DNA from: CAZZKE01 sp964655005
GTDB lineage: Bacteria > Pseudomonadota > Alphaproteobacteria > Rhodospirillales > JABHCV01
Direction of reading: 5' to 3'
Assembly: GCA_964655005.1 (NCBI GenBank)
Contig: CAZZKE010000022.1
Coordinates: forward strand, 1 to 38,324
DNA: 38,324 nt
How positions within the stretch are numbered: position 1 is the stretch's first letter; the number at the start of each line of letters is the position of its first letter. Made by a program: the position numbers and the translations under genes. The notes beneath the pieces were generated by a model, which was given only the letters and a program-made list of their open reading frames with translations, did no database searches and was not told where the DNA came from. Of this stretch, positions 25,346 through 31,997 are shown piece after piece.

Positions 25346-25471
25346 TATGAGCAGAATATCAGATTGGATTCGCAATTTGCAACGCAGACTGCAACTGACG
25401 ACGCCAGGTTGAATACCATATTATAGAAATTAATCCATTATTGCTATCGAAGCGATATCAGTTTTTTTTGG

Positions 25472-25494
25472 TAGAATTCTAATATTCTAATATT
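25472..25494. repeat. palindrome and tandem TTCTAATA in AT-rich intergenic region
   Basis: The 269-bp gap between the DUF952 gene and the 72-aa gene is very AT-rich. It contains the palindrome TAGAATTCTA (25472-25481) overlapping a tandem TTCTAATA (25477-25484, 25485-25492). Further upstream is an inverted repeat TTGCA-N8-TGCAA (25377-25394), which could be an activator site for the sigma-54 promoter; the AT-rich stretch between would suit IHF-assisted looping. Confidence 0.4.
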
Positions 25495-25556
25495 TTATTT
25501 TATTATCAATCAGTTATAAAATTAAACGACGGTTATTGGCATAGATTCTATGATTC

Positions 25557-25571
25557 TGGCATGGCCCTTGC
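25557..25571 (+). promoter_or_regulatory. sigma-54 (RpoN) promoter
   Basis: TGGCAT-GGCCC-TTGC matches the -24/-12 consensus TGGCAY-N5-TTGC, with GG-N10-GC exact (25558-25559 and 25570-25571). Transcription would start near 25583, about 32 bp before the ATG at 25615. Two GATTC sites (25544-25548, 25552-25556), potential CcrM methylation sites, directly abut the -24 element. Confidence 0.75.
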
Positions 25572-25614
25572 GGTTGTAGTGGGGATTAAAGAATATTATT
25601 TATAGGAGTGACCA

Positions 25615-25833
25615 ATGGCCTTACTAGACACCAAATGGCGCCCCGAACCAGAGACATCGACCGCCGCCCTGTCGCGGACCTTCGATTTTCTGAATGAACT
25701 GGCCCGATCCGGATTGACGGTGGCGTCTTATCAGCCGTCCCCGGAAATGATCGATGCCGGTGCGCGAGCAGGCAACATTTCCGCCGCCCAGGCGAAGACA
25801 ATATATCTGGCGATGATTTCACACTACGAGTAG
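25615..25833 (+). CDS. small protein of unknown function under sigma-54 control
   Basis: 72 residues, acidic, no signal peptide or membrane segment. No family recognised. The sequence alternates short helical stretches (LSRTFDFLNELARSGL; PEMIDAGARAGNISAAQAKTIYLAMISHYE), suggesting a compact helical protein. Coding is supported by a strong ribosome-binding site (TAGGAG, 7 nt upstream), a sigma-54 promoter at the right distance, GC-rich third positions inside an AT-rich surrounding, and a strong hairpin after the stop. It stands alone between convergent neighbours. Confidence 0.7.
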   Translation: MALLDTKWRPEPETSTAALSRTFDFLNELARSGLTVASYQPSPEMIDAGARAGNISAAQAKTIYLAMISHYE

Positions 25834-25849
25834 CAATCTCGCCACCCCC

Positions 25850-25920
25850 TTCGGATGACCGGGCGGTCGGGCGTCTCCCTCCCCCCCCCTCCCCCAACGC
25901 TCCCCGGTCGGTCATCCGGA
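25850..25920. terminator. strong hairpin with poly-C loop after the 72-aa gene
   Basis: TTCGGATGACCG (25850-25861) pairs with CGGTCATCCGGA (25909-25920): 12 bp with one wobble. An inner stem GCGT/ACGC (25871-25874, 25897-25900) encloses a loop of CTCCCT-C9-T-C5. ATTTGTT follows. It lies 17 bp after the 72-aa gene and 44 bp from the convergent dadA-like stop, so it may end both transcripts. The complementary strand is G-rich enough for a quadruplex. Confidence 0.7.
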
Positions 25921-25963
25921 TTTGTTCCGGTATGCCTCGGGTCGGAAGGTTTTTTACGGAAAA

Positions 25964-27232
25964 TCAGAAACGCTCTATGCGAAATGGCCTGATGTCCAGG
26001 GCCGGGACCCGTGCGGCGACCAGATCGGCAATGGTCCGACCGGTGACGATGCTGCCCATCAGGCCGGCATGGGAATGCCCGAAGGCGAAGTAAACCGACG
26101 GAAAATGTGGCGATGGCCCGATCACCGGCAGGCAATCCGGCAACGATGGCCGGTGGCCCATCCATTCGGTATGATTTTCGGTATTGATGCCGGGCAGGAC
26201 ACGAGCGGCGTGCCGCAGCAAAATCCTGGCCCGATCATAGTTGGGCGGCGCGTCCAGCCCGGCGAATTCCGCCGTGCCGGCCAGGCGCAACCCCATGGCC
26301 ATCGGCGTAATCGCAAATTTACCTTCGCCCGACATCACCGGTCGCCGGGTGCCGGTGCCGGGGTCGGTCAGGGTGACGTGATAGCCGCGTTCGCCGACCA
26401 GTGGAACCTTCGAGCCCAGACGGGCGGCGAAACCGCCCGAGAAAGCCCCGGCGGCGACGACCAGCACATCCAGGTCCAAATCGCCGCTTTCGCAGCGCAA
26501 CCGTGTCGGCCCCGCCGGCCCTATTTCAATATCGCGCACCAGATCTTTCAAAATGATCCCGCCGTTGCCGACGAAGTGTTCGGCCAGGGTCTCGACCACG
26601 GCCAACGGATCGGTCACATGGCCGTCGTCGGGCAGGTGAACGCCGGCGACGAAACCCGTCGACAGGGCCGGTTCCATCTCATGCAGCGCATCGCCATCGA
26701 TCATTTCCAGGCGTACGCCGCGACGCCGTAACATATCCCATTCGGCCCGGTGACTGGTCAGTTCCCGGGTTGTTTCATAGGCGTACAAATAGCCGGACGG
26801 TTTGATCAGGTGGCCGGCTCCGATAGCCGAAAACAGGTCCTGAAAATCGCCGACCGTGTCCTTGTGCAGCGCCCTCAGGGCCAGCGAAGAAGCTTCGGCC
26901 CTGGCCTTGGTGCCGGCCCGCGCAAACCTGATAAACCAGGGTATCAGGGCCGGCAGGTCGGGCCATCTGATAGCCAGCGGTCCAAGGGGATCGAGCAGCC
27001 ATTTCGGGACCTGAAAGACGGCGCCCGGCAAGGCCATCGGCGCACAATAACTGGCGGCCAGAATTCCGGCGTTGCCAAAAGAACATCCCTGACCGGGGTC
27101 GCCGCGATCGACTACGCAAACGTCATGACCATCGCGTTGCAGATGGACCGCCGCCGCCATGCCGATAACGCCGGCCCCCAGCACCGTTACATGGCGGTTT
27201 CCGGATTTATTACGCTGTAATGTGGCCGCCAT
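25964..27232 (-). CDS. FAD-dependent D-amino acid dehydrogenase (DadA-like)
   Basis: A 422-residue DAO-superfamily flavoenzyme. The dinucleotide-binding motif VLGAGVIGMAAAVHLQRDGHDVCVVDR lies at 16-42 and is followed by the DadA-typical CSFGNAGILAASYCAPMALPG segment. Other landmarks: MEPALSTGFVAGVHLPDDGHVTDP in the middle, VVAAGAFSGGFA, and the C-terminal FAD motif WMGHRPSLPDCLPVIGPSP with FGHSHAGL. It would oxidise D-amino acids (or a related amine) at the membrane, passing electrons to the respiratory chain. Substrate is not certain. ATG 27232 has AAGGGG 5 nt upstream. Single gene; no racemase is adjacent. Confidence 0.85.
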   Translation of the reverse strand: MAATLQRNKSGNRHVTVLGAGVIGMAAAVHLQRDGHDVCVVDRGDPGQGCSFGNAGILAASYCAPMALPGAVFQVPKWLLDPLGPLAIRWPDLPALIPWFIRFARAGTKARAEASSLALRALHKDTVGDFQDLFSAIGAGHLIKPSGYLYAYETTRELTSHRAEWDMLRRRGVRLEMIDGDALHEMEPALSTGFVAGVHLPDDGHVTDPLAVVETLAEHFVGNGGIILKDLVRDIEIGPAGPTRLRCESGDLDLDVLVVAAGAFSGGFAARLGSKVPLVGERGYHVTLTDPGTGTRRPVMSGEGKFAITPMAMGLRLAGTAEFAGLDAPPNYDRARILLRHAARVLPGINTENHTEWMGHRPSLPDCLPVIGPSPHFPSVYFAFGHSHAGLMGSIVTGRTIADLVAARVPALDIRPFRIERF

Positions 27233-27309
27233 GTTTGCCCCTTGGTGAATATCCGATTCTGCGATGGTGTCATATCCCCGTTATGGCCACCAGTAATACC
27301 AAGGAGCAC

Positions 27310-27339
27310 AAAAAAAGCCGACCCCATTTGCGGGGCCGG
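27310..27339 (-). terminator. intrinsic terminator
   Basis: On the minus strand CCGGCCCC-GCAAAT-GGGGTCGG (8 bp, one G-U) is followed by C and seven T. It is the clearest intrinsic terminator in the window. It sits about 175 bp beyond the rhodanese stop and 70 bp before the dadA-like start, so it ends the rhodanese transcript or a separate short RNA. Confidence 0.85.
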
Positions 27340-27515
27340 TGATTTTACAGGGAGGGAGGGGGTGGACCAGAGACAGCTCGAGGGGGACGAGCAGGTGGGA
27401 CGTCCCTGGCCACCATACGAAAAGTTTAGGCGATGGCGCCGGCCGGTGTCACTTCACGCATGTTCAATTAATTGTGAAGCCGGCAGGGCACGGAAAGCCC
27501 CCGCCCCCGGCGGGT
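27340..27515 (-). other. long 3' UTR or separate small RNA downstream of the rhodanese gene
   Basis: No protein gene is visible in these 176 bp before the terminator; an 11-codon ATG frame lacks a ribosome-binding site. On the minus strand the region carries a hairpin GCTCG-TCCCCCT-CGAGC (27376-27392), an unpaired CCCCCTCCCTCCC (about 27350-27362), a GGGAC/GTCCC palindrome near 27400 and CTTCAC...GTGAAG near 27450-27475. C-rich single strands of this kind could pair with Shine-Dalgarno sequences. Confidence 0.35.
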
Positions 27516-27839
27516 TCAGGCTATTTCGGTTTGATGTCCGGCGCTGACCCATGCGGCGATGCCGCCGCGCAGATGAAAAACATCATCGGCCGCCGCCGCC
27601 GCCTGGCTTAAATGCGCCCCAAAGCGGGATGTGCGCATACCGCTGGCGCAATGATAGACGACGATTTTGTCTGCATGATCGGGCAGGCGATCCGGATGGA
27701 ACGATGACAGCGGAACATGATGGGCGCTAGCGATACGCTCGCGGGCATATTCACCGGATTCCCTGACATCGACAAGCACCGCCTTGCCTTCCGACAGCCA
27801 GCCGATCAGGGTGCCGCTATCTACGTCCTTGATGCTCAT
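27516..27839 (-). CDS. rhodanese-domain sulfurtransferase
   Basis: A single-domain rhodanese of 107 residues. VLVDVRESGEYARERIASAHHVPLSSF is the N-terminal half of the fold; the active-site loop YHCASGMRTS contains the catalytic Cys that carries persulfide; LRGGIAAWVSAG closes the domain. It moves sulfane sulfur, for example in sulfide detoxification or thio-cofactor supply. ATG 27839 is supported by GGAG 8 nt upstream; the frame stays open further up, but those residues look non-coding. An inverted repeat that could be an operator lies 43 bp upstream. It is divergent from the GGDEF-EAL gene. Confidence 0.88.
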   Translation of the reverse strand: MSIKDVDSGTLIGWLSEGKAVLVDVRESGEYARERIASAHHVPLSSFHPDRLPDHADKIVVYHCASGMRTSRFGAHLSQAAAAADDVFHLRGGIAAWVSAGHQTEIA

Positions 27840-27881
27840 GGTTATTATCTCCAATTCGATACCGAAAAATACCGTATGTAA

Positions 27882-27897
27882 ATTAGCATTTTCTAAT
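27882..27897. promoter_or_regulatory. operator-like inverted repeat upstream of the rhodanese gene
   Basis: ATTAG-CATTTT-CTAAT is a perfect inverted repeat 43-58 bp before the rhodanese start. AT-rich palindromes at such positions are used by ArsR-type persulfide sensors (BigR/SqrR), which often control rhodaneses; assignment to that family is inference, as no such regulator is in the window. Confidence 0.4.
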
Positions 27898-28011
27898 ATT
27901 AAATCAAGTCCAGATATCGAACTCGATTGGACATATATCAACTGCCTCAAGTATGCTACCGCTTACTCGCCATGACGCTTGGCCAAAAAAAATGGGGAGG
28001 TGAAGGTAAAC

Positions 28012-30087
28012 ATGCCTGATGAGACGGACAAGAGAAGTCCAAATAGCGGGGACAAATTTGCAGGGGACGAATTTGAATTCGAGTTCATCGAATATCTTGG
28101 ACATGGACTGGCCATATTCGACCAGAAACTCGAACTACAACATTATAACCGCAAATTTCTCGACGCCCTGGATTTAAAATACAATGACGTTTGCATCGGC
28201 ATGCCGTTTGAAGATCTGCTCCGGCTACGGGCCGACCGGGGTGATTTCGGGCCGGATATTTCTCAGGAAAAAATTCTCGAATTCGTCGAAAAAACCAATT
28301 ATGGCGATGCCTCTTATCTGCGCCCCAGACAGACGGAGAAGAAAAATATCAGGGCTCATGTCAGTGGTTTTCGCCGCGGCGGGTTCCTGGTAAGTTTTGA
28401 TTCAGTCGACAGTTTCGACACCGTCAACGTAGATTTCAACCTGATCAATCTTATCGGCCAGGAACTTTTTGTTTTCGAAGCCGATACCCTGTTTTTCACT
28501 TACGCCAACAAGCATGTACTGGATAATCTGAAATTTTCCATGACCGAACTTAGGGGAATGACGCCGTTGGACATCAAGCCGATGTTCAACCATTTTCAGT
28601 TCCGCAAGTTGCTACAGGATGTGCGGCTAAGCCAGGAAAAGCACTTTACCTTCGAAACCATCCACAAACGTTCCGACAACACCATATACCCGGTCGAAAT
28701 TTACCTGCAATACAATCCCGATACGGAACCCGATACCTTTACCGCCGTCGTCCGCGACATCACCACCAGAAAACAGGCGGAAGAAACCATCCGCAATCAG
28801 GCCCAGATTGACGCCCTGACCGGCCTGCCCAATCGCACCGTATTTTTCGATCGTCTGGTAATGGCGCAATTGCAGGCCGACCGCGAGGATCACCTGCTGG
28901 CCCTGCACTTCCTTGATCTCGACAATTTCAAGGATGTCAACGACAGCCGCGGCCACGGTATCGGCGACATCCTGCTCAACGAAGTCGGCAAGCGCCTTAA
29001 GCATGTGGTCCGCAAATCCGATACCGTCGCCCGGCTGGGCGGCGATGAATTCGCCATTATTCAATCAAATATCAATAACGTCGCCGATGCCGAATACCTT
29101 GCCGACAAAGTCCTGACCGCCCTTTCGGACCCTTTTGACATCGCCAACAGCAAGTTGTTTATCGGGGCCAGTACCGGCATCACCATATACCCGTTCGATG
29201 ACCAGAGCCCCGAGGAGTTGCTGCGCAACGCCGATATCGCCATGTATGAAGCGAAGAACAAGGGCCGTAATTGCTTCGCTTTCTATGACATCAATATGAG
29301 CGATGCCATCCGGGACCGCAACGAACTGGAACAGGACCTTCACGGCGCACTCGAAAAGGGTGAATTCTTTCTGGTATACCAGCCGAAAGTGCTGAATTCG
29401 ACCGGCGACGTCGTCGGCATGGAAGCGCTGTTGCGATGGCGACATCCGGCGCGCGGCATTGTTCTGCCGGTGGATTTCATTACAATCGCCGAAACATCCG
29501 GCCTGATCATAGAACTTGGCGCCTGGGTACTGCGAACGGCGGCGGTGCAGGCGAAGGCCTGGCAGGACGCCGGAATGCCAAGGCTTTCGATGGCGGTCAA
29601 CCTGTCGGCCGTACAATTCCGCGATGCTCATCTGATCGAATTGATCAGCTCGACGATTACGGATACGGGCCTGGACCCGGCCTTGCTGGAAATCGAAATT
29701 ACCGAAAGCACGGCAATGGACGACGCCAGCAATGCGGTGCGAATTCTTGACAGCCTGAACGCCATAGGGGTGAAAATATCCCTTGATGACTTCGGCACCG
29801 GCTATTCGTCGTTGGCTTACCTGAAGCGCTTCCCGCTGGACACCATCAAGATCGACATGTCATTTATCCACGATATCCTGACCAGCAACAACGACGCCGC
29901 CATCGTCATGGCCATTATCAATCTGGGCCAGGCGCTGGACATGACGGTTACCGCCGAAGGCGTCGAAACCAGTGACCAGTACGCCTATCTTTCCGCCAGC
30001 GGCTGCGACGAATTTCAGGGATACTTCTTCAGCAAACCGGTCACGGCGGAAGATTTCCCGGCCCTGATCAAGAATTACAAGAATTAA
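28012..30087 (+). CDS. PAS-GGDEF-EAL cyclic-di-GMP signalling protein
   Basis: About 691 residues, cytosolic, no membrane segment. Two PAS-like sensor regions (about 20-125 and 130-255) precede a GGDEF domain (about 262-420) with intact RLGGDEF and the inhibitory I-site RKSD five residues before it, and an EAL domain (about 435-688) with EALLRW, NLSAVQFR, EITES, DDFGTGYSSL, IKIDMSFI and AEGVE. Both catalytic centres look complete, so it could synthesise and degrade c-di-GMP, switching under control of the PAS signal. ATG 28012 has AAGG 5 nt upstream (preceded by GGAGG); a TTG at 27979 is less likely. It converges on the aldehyde oxidoreductase gene with a 4-bp overlap. A link to motility control is plausible. 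Confidence 0.92.
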   Translation: MPDETDKRSPNSGDKFAGDEFEFEFIEYLGHGLAIFDQKLELQHYNRKFLDALDLKYNDVCIGMPFEDLLRLRADRGDFGPDISQEKILEFVEKTNYGDASYLRPRQTEKKNIRAHVSGFRRGGFLVSFDSVDSFDTVNVDFNLINLIGQELFVFEADTLFFTYANKHVLDNLKFSMTELRGMTPLDIKPMFNHFQFRKLLQDVRLSQEKHFTFETIHKRSDNTIYPVEIYLQYNPDTEPDTFTAVVRDITTRKQAEETIRNQAQIDALTGLPNRTVFFDRLVMAQLQADREDHLLALHFLDLDNFKDVNDSRGHGIGDILLNEVGKRLKHVVRKSDTVARLGGDEFAIIQSNINNVADAEYLADKVLTALSDPFDIANSKLFIGASTGITIYPFDDQSPEELLRNADIAMYEAKNKGRNCFAFYDINMSDAIRDRNELEQDLHGALEKGEFFLVYQPKVLNSTGDVVGMEALLRWRHPARGIVLPVDFITIAETSGLIIELGAWVLRTAAVQAKAWQDAGMPRLSMAVNLSAVQFRDAHLIELISSTITDTGLDPALLEIEITESTAMDDASNAVRILDSLNAIGVKISLDDFGTGYSSLAYLKRFPLDTIKIDMSFIHDILTSNNDAAIVMAIINLGQALDMTVTAEGVETSDQYAYLSASGCDEFQGYFFSKPVTAEDFPALIKNYKN

Positions 30088-31805
30088 TCCGGGCCGCGTT
30101 GCAGCAGTTCATTCATGTAGCGATTGACTTCACTGCTCCGCAGCCGGGACTTTTTGCCGGTGGGGGCAAGCGCCTGATCCCGGAAAAATGCCGGTAGTTC
30201 GTCATCGTCTTCGGTGAACCCGGCGGCCTTGTTAAAGGCGCGTTCCATCACCAGGGTCTGATGGCCCAGTTCGGCAAAAAACGAGATATCGAAATTGGTG
30301 CCCAGCGCATCGTTCAGGGCGCCGATCATGAATTCCTTTTGAACATTGTTGACCGAACGACCGAAGATGCAAAAGCCCATGGAATCGGCGACCGCGCTGT
30401 GGACCTGCATGTCGTAACTGGCCGCTACCAGATCACTGACCGATTTGCCGTCACATTTGAAGACCGGCACGTTACCGGCGGTGTGGTCGGCGCCCTGGGC
30501 GGTGACCATCATGGAAACCCCGGTTACTTCGATGACCCTTGGGTCGTAGGCGCTGAGCGCCTGTTTCTTGATACAGGGTATACGGGTCAAATTAAAATGC
30601 TCGCCGACCCGGGCCGTGCCCTGGGCCAACAGGCGGCCCCGTTCATTGCCCTTGGCGATGTCCGCAAGGGCCTTGTACATGAATGCGGTGTCGCCGAATT
30701 CGGCCTGGCCGGCATCCATCAACATGCCCAGCATGGCGCCGACTTCGATGGTGTCGATACCCAGGTCGTTGGCCACGGCGTTTAATTCGGCCAGTTCATC
30801 GGGGTCGTCAAGGCCGCAATTGGTCCCCATCAGGCCAATGGTTTCGTATTCCAGCGGCGATACGATTTCCTCGCCGGCGGCATTTACATAAACATTGCTG
30901 CACATGATTTGACAGCCCGGCATACAGGCGTGGGACGGCTCACCGCCCCGTTCCATATTCAACTCGCGAATATAATCGCCGCCCATCTTCATGGTTTCTT
31001 CGGAAGGATCGACCAGCCGGCCCCCGGAAAAATTATTCACCGGCAGTCCTCCCATGTGGTTGATGATGTCGGCCATCATGGCGGTGCCCAGTTTCTTCAT
31101 GTTCTGTACGGCGGCTTCCTTTTCCAGTTTGTCGCCATAGGAACGGATCGACGCCATCAGTTTCTGGCGATCGTGGAAGGCCGGCATCTTGTGTTTATCG
31201 ACTACAATCGCTTTGACCTTCTTGACGCCCATGACGGCGCCGACACCGCCCCGGGCGGCCAGCCGCACCGGCCTGTTTTCCGAATCACTGAACGCTATAC
31301 CGGCCAGCAGCCCGCCATATTCACCGACCGGGCCGCACAACGCCAGGGAGACCTTGTCGCCATATTTTTCGTGCAGCATAGCGGCGGCCTCGATATTGCC
31401 CTTGCCCATATAAGGGGCCGCCGATTCGAAGCTGATATCGCCTTCCTTGGTAATTCGGATAACCACCCAGTCCGGTGAGGCGCCATTCAGCGTAAACCCG
31501 GCAATTTCGATCTGACCCAGGGCCAGCGAAAAGGACCCCCCGGCGTTGGATTCCTTGATGCCCCCGGTCAACGGGCTTTTGCAGCCGACGCTGGTGCGGT
31601 TGGCGTTGGAAAAATTGGTTCCGGCGAACGGTCCCGCGGAAAAAATCAGCGGATTTTCCGGTGACATCGGATCGACGCCGGCGAAACCGCCTTCGAGCAG
31701 GGTTTTGACGATAAAATAGCGACCGGCGCGAGCCACCGCCGGACCGTCTAATTGTTCGGATTCGACGGTGTGCCGATCGAGATTTATATGCAGATATTTG
31801 CGCAT
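30084..31805 (-). CDS. aor: aldehyde:ferredoxin oxidoreductase family (tungstopterin) protein
   Basis: A 573-residue enzyme with the AOR order: N-terminal pterin-binding domain (YLHINLDRHTV; FSAGPFAGTNFSNANRTSVGCKSPLTGGIKESNAGG, RLAARGGVGAVMGVKKVKAIVV), then the helical domains with [4Fe-4S] ligands in HACMPGCQIMCSN (about 298-310) and a distal Cys in MGFCIFG. DPRVIEVTGVSMMVTAQGADHTAG is the conserved cofactor-pocket stretch. Such enzymes use tungsten to oxidise aldehydes to acids, or act in reverse. The first-cluster spacing is C-x3-C-x3-C. No ferredoxin-like small subunit or NADH subunit is adjacent. The tungstate-type transporter 10 kb away could feed it. Substrate unknown. Confidence 0.9.
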   Translation of the reverse strand: MRKYLHINLDRHTVESEQLDGPAVARAGRYFIVKTLLEGGFAGVDPMSPENPLIFSAGPFAGTNFSNANRTSVGCKSPLTGGIKESNAGGSFSLALGQIEIAGFTLNGASPDWVVIRITKEGDISFESAAPYMGKGNIEAAAMLHEKYGDKVSLALCGPVGEYGGLLAGIAFSDSENRPVRLAARGGVGAVMGVKKVKAIVVDKHKMPAFHDRQKLMASIRSYGDKLEKEAAVQNMKKLGTAMMADIINHMGGLPVNNFSGGRLVDPSEETMKMGGDYIRELNMERGGEPSHACMPGCQIMCSNVYVNAAGEEIVSPLEYETIGLMGTNCGLDDPDELAELNAVANDLGIDTIEVGAMLGMLMDAGQAEFGDTAFMYKALADIAKGNERGRLLAQGTARVGEHFNLTRIPCIKKQALSAYDPRVIEVTGVSMMVTAQGADHTAGNVPVFKCDGKSVSDLVAASYDMQVHSAVADSMGFCIFGRSVNNVQKEFMIGALNDALGTNFDISFFAELGHQTLVMERAFNKAAGFTEDDDELPAFFRDQALAPTGKKSRLRSSEVNRYMNELLQRGPD

Positions 31806-31929
31806 GATTTTTCCATATGATCCATATTACCAGACAACGACAATCGACCTGCCGGTTAACATAATGAACGCCGCAAACCAACCGCGAAACGAAACAACCT
31901 ATCATCGCCATCCGTCGAAAAAAAGGCGA

Positions 31930-31959
31930 TTGCATTCGTCTGGAAAACTCCCCTAGTAT
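31930..31959 (+). promoter_or_regulatory. possible sigma-70 promoter of the mttB-like operon
   Basis: TTGCAT (31930-31935), 18 bp, then TAGTAT (31954-31959), about 38 bp upstream of the methyltransferase start. The match is moderate and only positional evidence supports it. Confidence 0.3.
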
Positions 31960-31997
31960 CCCACCGTTCGGCTCGCCATCAGGGAGACATTAAGGTG

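Noticed and set aside
27927..27941. possible FNR box in the rhodanese/GGDEF-EAL gap (TTGGACATATATCAA)
   Set aside because: One base too long and TTGG instead of TTGAT.
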